In this document: piece by piece, positions 16,289 through 25,421 of the stretch
How the letters are laid out: each line of letters starts with the position of its first letter
Position numbering within the stretch: position 1 is the stretch's first letter
Origin: Dyella tabacisoli
GTDB lineage: Bacteria; Pseudomonadota; Gammaproteobacteria; Xanthomonadales; Rhodanobacteraceae
Reading direction: 5' to 3'
NCBI RefSeq assembly: GCF_003350925.1
Contig: NZ_KZ857178.1
Location: 227,833 to 291,832 of the forward strand
DNA: 64,000 nucleotides
Made by a program: the position numbers and the translations under genes
Notes under the pieces: model-generated
Database searches by the model: none
Seen by the model: the letters and a program-made list of their open reading frames with translations, nothing else
Told to the model about the DNA's origin: nothing

Positions 16289-17614
16289 TCAGATTTTCAG
16301 GATCGTAGTAGTTGGCTTGGCGAGGTCTACGGTCAACCCTTTCGGACATTGCTGGCCTTCCTTAGCGCAGAACTGGTCTTTGGCAAGCTGTGCTTCGGCG
16401 GCCGACATCCTCATAAAGAGTTTTGCTTCGCCCGCGGCGTCTCGGATTAGAACGAAGAACTGATCCACGCCGCGATCCCCATCTTTGGGCACTGCCTCAC
16501 AGCGCGATTTGCTTTCGGTTTCGCAGAGCCCTACGGCCGCTGTTTGGGCTGCTTCGCGACTGGTGCTACCTGTAACAAGAGCTCGCTTGCCCCATGTTTT
16601 TTCGGTGGCGTCGTCGATCGGCCGGGCCAGTGAGAAGAAGCCACGAGCGGGCGCATCTGATTTGCTGATTTCGATAGCCAACGTGCGGGGCGTGCGCGCA
16701 TCGAACGTGTCCAGTAGGCGACACTCGCGCCCTTTTGCGCAATGGGCTCGCAGCTGCCGGTCGAGAGCTTCCGGGGCGGCGATATTAAGCCAGCTGATAT
16801 GGCCCTGGTCATCGGTAGTGCGGGCGATCTGACTATTGCCAACCGTTACGCGCACCTCGCACTCCACGTCGGTATCGCGTCCGCACTGGGACAGCGCGGC
16901 CTGTTCGGCCGCTTTGAAGCCGCTTTGTCCGCTCGCCAGCCAAGCCATATCGTCCCATTTGGGGTCGGGCGTACCTTTCGGCCGAGCGATGGATGCAAAG
17001 AGTCTTCTGTGCAGCGGCCCAACGGGAAAATTGGTGCGTGTACCGATCAATGAATTGATGACGTTCGCCGTCGTATGACAGCCTGCGGTATAAAGCTCGC
17101 ACTCTTCCCTCGCTGCTTTCTCCGCATTGCCAAGGCCGGGCCCGCCTTTCACAAAGAGATTGCCAGCGGCATCTTCGATCACGACGATCTCGGAAAGATT
17201 GCTCCATGCGGCGCCAACTTCGCAGCCCTCTCCCATGGTCTGCGTACAGGCATCGAGCGCCGTGTTCTGGGCAGCTGCATCGCTGCCGTATCCCGCTGCC
17301 GCCCATATCTACGAAATATCTGGATGGATGACGACCGCCATGTAGACATTGGGCAGCTGGATCGGGGCGGCCTGGTAGGTTGCGGGAGGCGCATTACCCT
17401 GATCGACTCGCTGGCACAGCGGCGTCGCGGCAATGCCATTATCCGCCGGGCTCTGACCTACCATGATTTCTCCCGGCCCAGGACCAGAACAGGGGTAGGC
17501 CTGTGCATGCGCGGGACGCACTACGAATAAAAAGCTCACTGCAACGAAGACCAGCATCGCCGTCATAAATCGCAAAATCCTTCCCTGCCGATAGCTGAAT
17601 CTTTCAGCGCTCAT
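16289..17614 (-). pseudogene. DUF4189-like three-repeat secreted protein, broken by an in-frame TAG
   Basis: Read through one amber codon at 17309-17311, this is a single 441-residue frame. It has a signal peptide (hydrophobic 'MTAMLVFVAVSFLFVV', cleavage after 'AHA') and the start 'YPCSGPGPGEIMVGQSP', typical of DUF4189-type secreted proteins in Xanthomonadales. Three tandem repeats follow (about residues 90-190, 205-300, 320-420), each with an Ala-rich helix and paired Cys residues ('AQNTALDACTQTMGEGCEV', 'AAEQAALSQCGRDTDVECEV', 'AAQTAAVGLCETESKSRCEA'). The stop falls between 'HPDIS' and 'IWAAAGYG' in repeat 1, and the reading frame is unchanged on both sides. The start at 17614 (GGAG 9 bases upstream) is preferred; an ATG at 17566 is possible. 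It is probably a recent nonsense pseudogene, or a read-through gene or sequence error. Confidence 0.8.
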
Positions 17615-17885
17615 TGCTAACACTCCGTTCGTTTTATGAGCCGTTACAACGACACCGTCTGCGATCGCGGTTCGGTTGCTGTTCCATGGTGGCATGAACC
17701 CGCAGTCGGCATCGGGCACTGTCGCTGCCATTCTCTCCGTCGACGGGAGGGATGATACGAAATCGCTGCTACAAGAGCTCATCGACGCCTTACTGCCGAA
17801 GTGCGACCTAACTATTCGGTCGAGCGGGCCACTGCGATGTGCAGCGGTTTTGTAGCGGCGATGCCGTCAACAGACCGCCACGTCG

Positions 17886-18770
17886 TCAGAAACGCAATTG
17901 CGAAATAAAGGCGCGGCCGGTCGGTCCGGGAAGCGCGTCCTTGCGATAGACCACGTGCATGGGCAGAAACACATCGCGCGCGATCCCCTCGACATTGATC
18001 TTCATCAGGGTGCCCGCGTCGAGATCCTTTTTGACCATGTGTAAGGGCATATGCCCCCAGCCTAATCCTGCGTTCAAAAATGCGTGCTTCGCACCAAGGT
18101 CGGCGAGGCGCCAGGTGAGGGGCGAGAGCACGCCGAAGGTTCTGCCATCGGATAGCGGCGTGCGATCGGTCAGCACTAGCTGCACCTGCTTCTCGATGAG
18201 TTTCTTGCCGATGGCGCCTTTGTGCTTTGCCAGCGGGTGCGAGGGTGCCACCACAGTGACGAAGGGAAGATCGATTAGCGGCTCCGATGCGAGTTCATCG
18301 GGTATCACTGGCAGCGAGCCCACGATGCCGATACGGCACACGCCATCGATCACCGGGCGGATCACACCGCCCAGCGCCTCCACGTAGACGCGCAAGGGCG
18401 TGTTGGGGAAGAACTCGCGGCAATATCCGGCGGCGCGGGTAAGCCCGTCCATGGGATACATCACGTCGACCGCCACGGAAAGCTCAGGCTCCAGGCCTTC
18501 TTTCATCGAGCGCGCGCGGGCCTTGAAGCCATCCATCTGATCGGCCACGCCACGTGCTTCGGTCAGCAGCGCCACTCCTGCTTCGGTCAGCTTGGGATAG
18601 CGCTCGCTGCGATCGAACAGCGTGACGCCTAATTGCGCTTCGAGATTGAGCAGTGTCTGGCTCACTACCGATTGTGCGCGTCGCAGTTTTCGGCCCGCGG
18701 CGGAGAAACTTCCTTCTTCTGCTGCGGCAATGAAGGTGCGGAGCTGGTCTAGCGTGACGGCGTCGAGCAT
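17886..18770 (-). CDS. LysR-family transcriptional regulator
   Basis: A 294-residue LysR-type regulator. The N-terminal helix-turn-helix is clear ('LDQLRTFIAAAEEGSFSAAG', 'RRAQSVVSQTLLNLEAQLGV', 'LFDRSERYPKLTEAG'). The effector-binding domain follows from about residue 90. It is transcribed away from the pirin gene, the usual layout for a LysR regulator and its target operon, and a palindrome with a T-N11-A character sits between them. It probably controls pirin / DoxX / NADP-oxidoreductase and itself. The inducer is unknown, but similar clusters respond to quinone-like or electrophilic compounds in related bacteria (inference). Confidence 0.92.
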   Translation of the reverse strand: MLDAVTLDQLRTFIAAAEEGSFSAAGRKLRRAQSVVSQTLLNLEAQLGVTLFDRSERYPKLTEAGVALLTEARGVADQMDGFKARARSMKEGLEPELSVAVDVMYPMDGLTRAAGYCREFFPNTPLRVYVEALGGVIRPVIDGVCRIGIVGSLPVIPDELASEPLIDLPFVTVVAPSHPLAKHKGAIGKKLIEKQVQLVLTDRTPLSDGRTFGVLSPLTWRLADLGAKHAFLNAGLGWGHMPLHMVKKDLDAGTLMKINVEGIARDVFLPMHVVYRKDALPGPTGRAFISQLRF

Positions 18771-18771
18771 A

Positions 18772-18788
18772 TATCGTCCAAAACGATA
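18772..18788. promoter_or_regulatory. Palindrome TATCGT-N5-ACGATA, likely LysR operator
   Basis: Perfect 6-base arms lie immediately upstream of the LysR start and 79 bases before the divergent pirin start. The 17-bp size and T...A ends fit the LysR-box pattern. An AT-rich stretch follows towards the pirin gene. Confidence 0.55.
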
Positions 18789-18866
18789 GATTGCATCGAA
18801 ATATATAGGCTATTCGGATGCATGGGCAAGGCCTAGCCTTTCTCCATCACCAACGAGGACGCCCCC

Positions 18867-19739
18867 ATGAACGCAGTTGCTTCCTTCCTATCACAGCCCG
18901 AACCGACCGCCGCAGCAGTGGTCAATCCGCGCAAAATCCGCACGGTTACCACCGGCTATCACCACGGCCCGATCACCCGCCTGGTCAGCCCTTCCGATCT
19001 CGGCCAGTGGATCAAGCCCTTTGTCTTTCTGGATGCCGGTGTCCTGCCGTCATCGGACGCCCCCTTGTTCGGTATCCACCCGCACTCGGGCATCGCCACC
19101 TTGACGGCGGTGCTGAAGGGTCACGTGGCCTATGAAGACACCACCGGCAAGCAGGGTGAAGTGGCGACGGGCGGCTTGGAGTGGATGAGGGCGGCAGGTG
19201 GGGTCTGGCACGACGGCCATGTCGTCGGCAGCACGCCGGTGGAGTTTTTCCAGCTCTGGGTGACGCTGCCACCGGATCAGGAAAACGGCGCGCCGGAAAG
19301 CCAGAACATCGCACCGGAAGAGGTCCCTGCCGTTGGTCCGGCGCGGGTACTGCTCGGGCACTACCAGGGCGCGAACAGTCCGATCCGTTCTCCCGCCGGC
19401 ATCACCTATCTGCATGTGCGGTTGAAGGCGGGCGAGTCATGGCGTTTTGTGCCGAATCCAAACGAGACCGTAGCCTGGATGGCATTGCACCAGGGTACGA
19501 CGACCGTGCCGGGGAGCTTTACCGCCGGCGACCTCGTGATCTTTGAAGAATCCGACCATGCCATCGACGTAGTAGCCCATGACGACGTGTCCTTCGTACT
19601 CGGCGCCGCCGTGAAGCATCCCTATCCCCTGGTGATGGGCAAGTACTCCGTCCACACCAACGCTGGCGCGCTCGCCGCAGGCGAGGCGGAAATCGTCCGC
19701 ATCGGCCAGCAGCTACGTGCAGTCGGCCGCTTGAAGTAA
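18867..19739 (+). CDS. Pirin family protein
   Basis: A 290-residue bicupin of the pirin family. The N-terminal cupin has the metal-binding motif 'GIHPHSGIATLTAVLKG' and the following 'WMRAAGGVWHDG'. The C-terminal pirin domain begins near residue 175 ('HVRLKAGESWRF'). Pirins are cytoplasmic metal-binding proteins; some bacterial members have quercetinase activity and others act as regulators. The ATG follows GAGGA at 7 bases. It heads a same-strand cluster with DoxX (51 bases) and an NADP-binding oxidoreductase (43 bases) and is probably controlled by the divergent LysR protein. Confidence 0.92.
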   Translation: MNAVASFLSQPEPTAAAVVNPRKIRTVTTGYHHGPITRLVSPSDLGQWIKPFVFLDAGVLPSSDAPLFGIHPHSGIATLTAVLKGHVAYEDTTGKQGEVATGGLEWMRAAGGVWHDGHVVGSTPVEFFQLWVTLPPDQENGAPESQNIAPEEVPAVGPARVLLGHYQGANSPIRSPAGITYLHVRLKAGESWRFVPNPNETVAWMALHQGTTTVPGSFTAGDLVIFEESDHAIDVVAHDDVSFVLGAAVKHPYPLVMGKYSVHTNAGALAAGEAEIVRIGQQLRAVGRLK

Positions 19740-19790
19740 GTCCTGTTTATCCATCCCGTTGACTCAATCATCCCAAAGAGAGAAACCATC

Positions 19791-20237
19791 ATGAGCACCA
19801 AGATCGAAACCGCTACCTACACCTCGTCGATCCACAACGCACCCGCTGCGTCGAGTTTCACCCTCAAGAGCACGACTGAACTGCTCGGCCGTGTACTGAT
19901 CGTTGGTTTGTTCCTGCTTTCCGGTGTGGGCAAGATCACCGCCTATACAGCGACCGCAGGCTACATGGCTTCTGTCGGCGTACCCGGCGGCATACTTCCG
20001 CTGGTCATCGCCACTGAAGTACTGGGTTCGCTCGCCATCATTCTCGGCTGGAAAACCCGCGTTGTGTCCTTCCTGATGGCGGGCTTCACCCTGCTGACCG
20101 GCATCCTGTTTCACAACAATTTCGCCGATCAGATACAGATGATCATGTTTATGAAGAACGTGTCGATTGCCGGTGCCTTCCTGCTGCTGACCGTCAATGG
20201 CGCAGGCCCGATCAGCCTCGACCACAAGTCGCGCTGA
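19791..20237 (+). CDS. DoxX family membrane protein
   Basis: A 148-residue protein with four predicted membrane segments. It shows the DoxX signature: an N-terminal helix 'LLGRVLIVGLFLLSGVGKI' ending in a Gly-x-Lys turn, and later 'ATEVLGSLAIILGWKTRVV' and 'GILFHNNFADQIQM'. DoxX proteins are small inner-membrane proteins linked to quinone or thiol redox balance. It lies between pirin and an NADP-binding oxidoreductase on the same strand, which fits a redox-stress operon. Confidence 0.88.
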   Translation: MSTKIETATYTSSIHNAPAASSFTLKSTTELLGRVLIVGLFLLSGVGKITAYTATAGYMASVGVPGGILPLVIATEVLGSLAIILGWKTRVVSFLMAGFTLLTGILFHNNFADQIQMIMFMKNVSIAGAFLLLTVNGAGPISLDHKSR

Positions 20238-20280
20238 TCCCACGCAGCCATCCCATCGATAATCCATCAGGAGACATCTC

Positions 20281-20877
20281 ATGAGCTACGCCATCATCGG
20301 ATCGGGCGCCATCGGCGGCGCCCTCGCCAAACAGTTCGCCCGCAACAAGATCAAGACCGTCATTACCAATCGCCGTGGACCGGCCTCGCTGGAAGATGCA
20401 CTGCAAGCCTTCGCTCCTGCCGTAAGCGCAGCAAAAACCACCGACGCACTGGATGCGGACGTCATCATCCTCGCCGTCCCGTTCGGGGCGGTGGGGGAGG
20501 TCGCCAAGTTGCGCGGTGACTGGTCCGGCAAGATCGTGGTCGATGCCACTAACGCGATCGAGTTTCCCGCCTTCACGCCGCTGGACCTTGGCGGGCGTCC
20601 CTCCAGTCAGGTTGTAGCGGCGCAGTTCAAGGGTGCCAAGGTGGTCAAGGCGTTCAATACGTTGCCGGCGGCGGTACTCGGAGATGAGCCGCGCCGCAGC
20701 GAAGGCCAACGCACGATCTTCGTTTCAGGCGATCACGCCGAGGCCAACGAACAGGTCGCATCGCTTGCTACCTCGCTCGGCTTTAGTCCCATCACCTTGG
20801 GTCGCCTTGAAGAAGGTGGCTTATTGCAACAGTTCGGCGGCCCGCTGATGGTGCACAGCCTAATCAAGCAGCGCTAA
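20281..20877 (+). CDS. NADPH-dependent F420 reductase-like oxidoreductase
   Basis: A 198-residue protein of the COG2085 type. The N-terminal Rossmann motif is 'YAIIGSGAIGGALAKQFA', followed by 'VITNRRGPASL' and 'DADVIILAVPFGAVGEVAKL'. 'DATNA' and 'VVKAFNTLPA' are family marks of F420:NADP oxidoreductase-like proteins, which in bacteria without F420 act on other substrates. GGAGA precedes the ATG. It is the last gene of the pirin cluster and is followed by a strong hairpin. Confidence 0.88.
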   Translation: MSYAIIGSGAIGGALAKQFARNKIKTVITNRRGPASLEDALQAFAPAVSAAKTTDALDADVIILAVPFGAVGEVAKLRGDWSGKIVVDATNAIEFPAFTPLDLGGRPSSQVVAAQFKGAKVVKAFNTLPAAVLGDEPRRSEGQRTIFVSGDHAEANEQVASLATSLGFSPITLGRLEEGGLLQQFGGPLMVHSLIKQR

Positions 20878-20935
20878 GAGCCTGTTTGCTATCAAAGCAA
20901 CTTGATGCGGCAGCACCGCTGACCTGGCTCAAACA

Positions 20936-20960
20936 GAAGGCCCCACGAAGCGGGGCCTTC
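20936..20960. terminator. Intrinsic terminator between convergent genes
   Basis: A 9-bp GC-rich stem (GAAGGCCCC / GGGGCCTTC) with a 7-base loop. It lies between the end of the pirin cluster and the end of the minus-strand hydrolase gene and could serve both. The T-run is weak in both directions. Confidence 0.7.
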
Positions 20961-20976
20961 GTTCTCATACTGGCGT

Positions 20977-21753
20977 TTAGCTGGATGGGGTGGCGACCTT
21001 CTTCGCCGCTTCTTCAATCAGCGTAGCGACTACCTTCGGGTTCGACACGTAGATGGCGTGGCTACCTTTGGTTTCCGTCACCTTGGCATTCGCTCGCTTG
21101 GCCATGACGCGCTGCGCGGCCACCGGGATCATGTGATCTTCGGTAACCACCAGATACCAGCTCGGTTTGCTCTTCCACGCCGGCTGGGTAATGGTGCCGG
21201 TGTAGGCGTTCATGCCCCACGGCACCTGCGATTCCGCCATGAATTTCGCTTTCGAGGACGGCAGGTCGCCGGCAAACGACGCCGGGAACTTGGCCGTATC
21301 CAGCATCAGATAACCATCCTGAGGTGGAAGGATCGGCGGCACCGGCGCACCCGGCACCGGGTTGCTGGTCAGCGTCTTGACCGATTCGCCGGCGTCTGGT
21401 GCAAAGGCTGTGATGTAGACCAGCGCCTTCACGTTCGGCGCGTTGCCGGACTCTGTAATGACCGCGCCGCCATACGAATGGCCGACAAGAACGACTGGGC
21501 CGCTCTGTTTCTCAAGCACGCGCTTCGTGAAGGCGACATCATCAGAGAGTGAGGACGTCGGATTCTGGACGATCGTCACGTCATAGCCGTCGTGTTTCAG
21601 GATGCCGTACACCCCCTCCCAACCCGAGCCGTCGACAAAACCGCCGTGGACCAGCACGACCGATGGCTTGGCGTCGGCAGCGTAAGCCGACCCGACATTC
21701 GTTAGTAAGGCGCCACCAACGATGACAGCCGCGATGTATTTACTGAGGTTCAT
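20977..21753 (-). CDS. Exported alpha/beta hydrolase
   Basis: A 258-residue alpha/beta hydrolase with a Sec signal peptide ('YIAAVIVGGALLTNVGSAYA'). The oxyanion region is 'VVLVHGGFVDGSGWEGVYG'; the nucleophile elbow 'VGHSYGGAV' carries the catalytic Ser. The acid is likely the Asp in 'VVTEDHMIP' and the His lies in 'GSHAIYVSNP'. The family resembles the salicylate-esterase / hydroxynitrile-lyase-like group often annotated as alpha/beta fold hydrolase. The ATG at 21753 has GGAG 8 bases upstream; the frame stays open further up but without a good start. The substrate is unknown. Confidence 0.88.
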   Translation of the reverse strand: MNLSKYIAAVIVGGALLTNVGSAYAADAKPSVVLVHGGFVDGSGWEGVYGILKHDGYDVTIVQNPTSSLSDDVAFTKRVLEKQSGPVVLVGHSYGGAVITESGNAPNVKALVYITAFAPDAGESVKTLTSNPVPGAPVPPILPPQDGYLMLDTAKFPASFAGDLPSSKAKFMAESQVPWGMNAYTGTITQPAWKSKPSWYLVVTEDHMIPVAAQRVMAKRANAKVTETKGSHAIYVSNPKVVATLIEEAAKKVATPSS

Positions 21754-21932
21754 AAAGGAAGCTCCTGCAGCGCGACAATGAATGCGTGAACAACGGCGCT
21801 GTTGCGCTATCCACACATGGCCCATGAGAGGTGCCCTGGTATTCCTTGAGGAACATCTACGGCTCTACAGGTTTCTCGGGCATCGCCATGACGTCGCCGG
21901 GAGCTATTGCCGTACTCACTGCGCCATTCGCG

Positions 21933-22286
21933 TTATGGCCGGGGAAGTTCGATAGTGCGACGACCAAATAGACGGGCATCCAGCGAGTACGCGCCCGGCC
22001 CCAGAAAGATCAAGGCGATGGCATGAAGTCCCTCGCACACGGTGGCGATTGAAAGCGAACCGCGATCGATCGCCATAAGCGCCAGGTTGCAAAGCAGCAA
22101 CAGGCTCGCCGCCGAAGTAAGAGCCCCCAAGGTCATGGCCAAGGTGAGCGTCGCGGTCATCACCACCAACCCTACGGACGGCTGGGGGCCAATATCCATC
22201 AGCAGTTGAAGGATAATTGCCATGCGCAATAGCACCAGACCAAAACCCGGAAGGCCCTGGGGAAACATGGAGTAGAGACGTTGCAT
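21933..22286 (-). CDS. Small DoxX-like membrane protein
   Basis: A 117-residue hydrophobic protein with about four membrane segments ('FGLVLLRMAIILQLLM', 'LTLAMTLGALTSAASLLLL', 'LHAIALIFLGPGAYSLDAR'). The ending 'GPGAYSLDARLFGRR' is typical of DoxX-like proteins in which the last helix is followed by 'G.GRYSLD'. It is transcribed divergently from the sensor kinase operon, and the palindrome at 22345 lies between them, so both may share control. Confidence 0.7.
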   Translation of the reverse strand: MQRLYSMFPQGLPGFGLVLLRMAIILQLLMDIGPQPSVGLVVMTATLTLAMTLGALTSAASLLLLCNLALMAIDRGSLSIATVCEGLHAIALIFLGPGAYSLDARLFGRRTIELPRP

Positions 22287-22344
22287 ATCGTCATGCTATG
22301 GACGACGCGGCCACTAGCGCGATCCGCAATCGCGGGAACTTCAA

Positions 22345-22362
22345 ATCCCCCGGTTGGGGGAT
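22345..22362. promoter_or_regulatory. Perfect 18-bp palindrome ATCCCCC-N4-GGGGGAT
   Basis: It lies 62 bases before the sensor kinase start and 59 bases from the divergent DoxX-like start. Two 7-base arms are perfect. There is no T-run. A dimeric regulator, perhaps the LuxR-type regulator encoded downstream, is the likeliest user (inference). Confidence 0.55.
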
Positions 22363-22424
22363 ATGCGGGCAACCATGAGATGGTTGATTAGGCGTATCTC
22401 TTCAAACCGCAGGGGGCGGGCTCA

Positions 22425-25421
22425 ATGGCGCATCCAAGAGGGGCTTCAGTACCGGCTGTTTTGATGCGGTTTGCAGGCGTGATCGCGGTATTTTTGTGCG
22501 CTTTCGGACTACGCGCACAACAGATCGACCGTATGCCGCGAAGCGCGGATAGCGCCCTGGATCGTCCGCTGACCGAGTTACGTCATATCAATGTCACCGG
22601 CAGTGACGCCACCCATGGCGGCATAACCGCCATCGCGCAGTCTTCCGATGGCTTTCTGTGGCTGGGGAGTTCGATAGGCTTGCTGCGTTTCGATGGCGTC
22701 CGTTTCGACGATGCATACGCCAATCGCCTGCCTAAATTGAGCATCAACTCGATCTACGTCGACCATAACGACGATGTCTGGGTTGGATACTTCGGCGGCG
22801 GGCTCAGCCGGATTCGCGGCAACGACATCGTCAACTATCGGGGCGGGGTGGAGGTGCCGCAGGGGACATTGTTCACCGTCCTTCGAGGGCCGGATGGTCT
22901 TCTATGGGCAGCCAGTACGAAAGGAGTCGTGCGTCTACTCGATAACCGATGGGTAAAGGTCGGTGCAGACCTCGGCTACGATGGCGGTCGCCCTCATTCG
23001 ATGCAGATGATCGATGGGGTTCTGTGGATCGTGGACGATGCGAACGCCTGGTATCTCGAACCTGGTGCGGCGAAATTTGGCGTTACGGACGGGGACAAGC
23101 ACATCGATGCGCAGTGGCGTAGAACGGGAACGCCCGCAAGACTCTACAACCAGGAGCAGGATGGCCCCGCGCTAGTCGATTCGTCAGGCGCACTTTGGAT
23201 CGGACAGCCCAAAGGGATCGAGCGGGATCGTTGGATAGTGGATGACGATGGCCATCCGCAGCGCGTCGTAGAGACTTTCTCCAACGCCGAAGGGTTATCA
23301 AGCAATGGCGTTGAGGACATCTTCGAGGATCGTGAAGGGAATATCTGGGTTCTGACCAGGCAAGGGCTAGATCAGTTTCGCGCTACGAATCTAAGACCCT
23401 TGTCGTTGCCAGGGAATGTACAAATCCCTTTCGTCGTGCCTGAGACGAGCAAGCAGATTTGGATTCCCAGTGTCTGGCAGTCACCGTTCTTGGTGACCGG
23501 GCTCTCCGCCAAACTGTATCCACAGATACCCAACGCTATCAGTGCTGCCGTACGCGATAAGCAGGGCGCGGTTTGGATGGCCGGCTTATATGGAATCTTC
23601 AAATACGACAGCGGTACGTTAAGCAAGATCGCATGGCCGCCGGCATTGAAGAGCGCGGGCGCACTAAGCCAGGCCATCGCTATGGACGATCGTGGTGTGC
23701 TTTGGATCAGTGTGGCGCTGAACGGGCTGTATCAATTCAAGGACGGCTCCTGGACCAAGATCGACACCGCCGAATATGGGCTCGGCGGCCCCACGCGTTT
23801 GGTCAGCGATGATGTCGGCCGCCTTTGGCTGGCCTATCCCAACGAGACGTTGGCCGTCATGGCTCAAGGAAAGACAACGAATTACGGTCTCAAAGAAGGT
23901 CTTGCGACGGGCAGCTTATTGGCGATTGAAGTCACCCGATCGCATGTATGGGTGGGAGGCGAGCGCGGTCTATTTCTTCTCCGTGGGGATCGATTTGTCC
24001 AGGTAAAAGGGAGGGGCGGCGATATCTTCCGAGTGATAAGCGGCGTGGTCGAAATGGACAACGGCGACCTTTGGCTGAATGGGCTGGATGGCGCTTACCG
24101 CATTGAAGCTGCGGAACTTGTTCGCGCGCAGAGCGACCCATCCTACGAAGTATCTTTTCGTTTTTTTGGCCCGGACGATGGCCGCATCGGCATGGCCGAC
24201 CGTGTACGGCCGCTGCCGACCCTTGCGAAGAGTGATGACGGTCGCCTTTGGTTCAGCACGTCAACCTCTGTTTCGTGGATATATCCCCAAAAGATTATTC
24301 GGAACACGATCGCGCCGACTGTCGTCATTGAAGGGATTTCGGATGGCGAAACACGTTACCCGGCATCTGGCGATATCCGGCTGAGACCGCTCACTCGGAG
24401 AGTGAATATCGAGTACACGGCGGCATCGTTAGCCAACCCGAAGCGAGTTCATTTCCGCTATCGACTCGATGGTGTCGATAACGAATGGCAGGACGCAGGT
24501 GGGCTTCGCAGTGCCCGATATACGAATCTCGGTCCTGGCAGCTACCGATTTCATGTTCAGGCGATTAACGAGGACGGAGTCTCCAGCAGCGGGGACAGCA
24601 CTTTCGCGTTCGCCATTCGCGCCGCCTGGTATCAAACAATCATCTTCAAAGTGCTTTGTATTTTGTCCATGGCGGCATTGTTGGTAGCTATCGATAGGTA
24701 CCGTCTGCGGCAGGAGCGTGCGCGGATTCGGATGAGCATCAATGCGCGCGATGAAGAGCGCGATCGAATCGCACGCGACCTGCACGACACGCTTCTGCAA
24801 AGCGTGCAAGGACTGGTCATGCATTTTCAATCCGTGGCCGATCGAATCCATGACGACCCGCAGACACGTATGGCCCTGGAGGGTGCGCTTGGTCGTGCGG
24901 ACAAGGTCGTTGGCGAAGCGCGAGGGCGTGTTCTTGATCTGCGAACCAAGACGGGTGGAGATCTTCACGAAGTGCTGGAAAAGACCGGCGCGGAGCTGAC
25001 GGCCGGTCAAGCCATGCACTTCAAGGCGCTGATTGAAGGCCGACCCCGCGAGCTGACCACTAAGGTCTACTGGGAGGTGCTGTCGATCGCCAAGGAAGCG
25101 ATGTTCAATGCCTTCCAGCATTCGAACGGAACGCTTCTGGAGATAGAGATCGCCTATTTGAGCAGGGTGCTGCGGGTTCGGTTGCGCGACAATGGCGTGG
25201 GCATCTCGGAAGATGTGCTTCGGCAAGGTCGTCCCAATCATTGGGGTATCGGTGGCATGCGGGAGCGGGCCGACAAAATCTCCGCGAAGTTCCGCATCTG
25301 GTCGCGGGAAGGCGAGGGGTGCGAGATAGAGGTCCTGGTACCGGCAAGCACGGCCTATCTAACCCAGGTCAGCGCCTATCAACGGATGCTGGAGCGCATG
25401 CTGCAGTGGGCAAGGGGATGA
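22425..25421 (+). CDS. Beta-propeller two-component sensor histidine kinase (HisKA_3 type)
   Basis: A 998-residue sensor. After an N-terminal signal or anchor (about 10-32), two seven-bladed-propeller-type arrays of short repeats fill residues about 50-620 ('AQSSDGFLWLGSSIGLLRFD', 'EDREGNIWVLTRQGLDQF'). A Y_Y_Y domain follows (about 660-745, 'RVHFRYRLDGVDNEWQDAGG'), then one membrane helix ('VLCILSMAALLVAID'). The NarL-class kinase core has His about 787 in 'RDLHDTLLQSVQGL' and an ATPase domain with 'DNGVGI' and 'GIGGMRERA'. The N-terminal part would sense a ligand in the periplasm; in Bacteroides such sensors bind oligosaccharides, but the ligand here is unknown. It overlaps the response regulator gene by 4 bases. 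Confidence 0.93.
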   Translation: MAHPRGASVPAVLMRFAGVIAVFLCAFGLRAQQIDRMPRSADSALDRPLTELRHINVTGSDATHGGITAIAQSSDGFLWLGSSIGLLRFDGVRFDDAYANRLPKLSINSIYVDHNDDVWVGYFGGGLSRIRGNDIVNYRGGVEVPQGTLFTVLRGPDGLLWAASTKGVVRLLDNRWVKVGADLGYDGGRPHSMQMIDGVLWIVDDANAWYLEPGAAKFGVTDGDKHIDAQWRRTGTPARLYNQEQDGPALVDSSGALWIGQPKGIERDRWIVDDDGHPQRVVETFSNAEGLSSNGVEDIFEDREGNIWVLTRQGLDQFRATNLRPLSLPGNVQIPFVVPETSKQIWIPSVWQSPFLVTGLSAKLYPQIPNAISAAVRDKQGAVWMAGLYGIFKYDSGTLSKIAWPPALKSAGALSQAIAMDDRGVLWISVALNGLYQFKDGSWTKIDTAEYGLGGPTRLVSDDVGRLWLAYPNETLAVMAQGKTTNYGLKEGLATGSLLAIEVTRSHVWVGGERGLFLLRGDRFVQVKGRGGDIFRVISGVVEMDNGDLWLNGLDGAYRIEAAELVRAQSDPSYEVSFRFFGPDDGRIGMADRVRPLPTLAKSDDGRLWFSTSTSVSWIYPQKIIRNTIAPTVVIEGISDGETRYPASGDIRLRPLTRRVNIEYTAASLANPKRVHFRYRLDGVDNEWQDAGGLRSARYTNLGPGSYRFHVQAINEDGVSSSGDSTFAFAIRAAWYQTIIFKVLCILSMAALLVAIDRYRLRQERARIRMSINARDEERDRIARDLHDTLLQSVQGLVMHFQSVADRIHDDPQTRMALEGALGRADKVVGEARGRVLDLRTKTGGDLHEVLEKTGAELTAGQAMHFKALIEGRPRELTTKVYWEVLSIAKEAMFNAFQHSNGTLLEIEIAYLSRVLRVRLRDNGVGISEDVLRQGRPNHWGIGGMRERADKISAKFRIWSREGEGCEIEVLVPASTAYLTQVSAYQRMLERMLQWARG

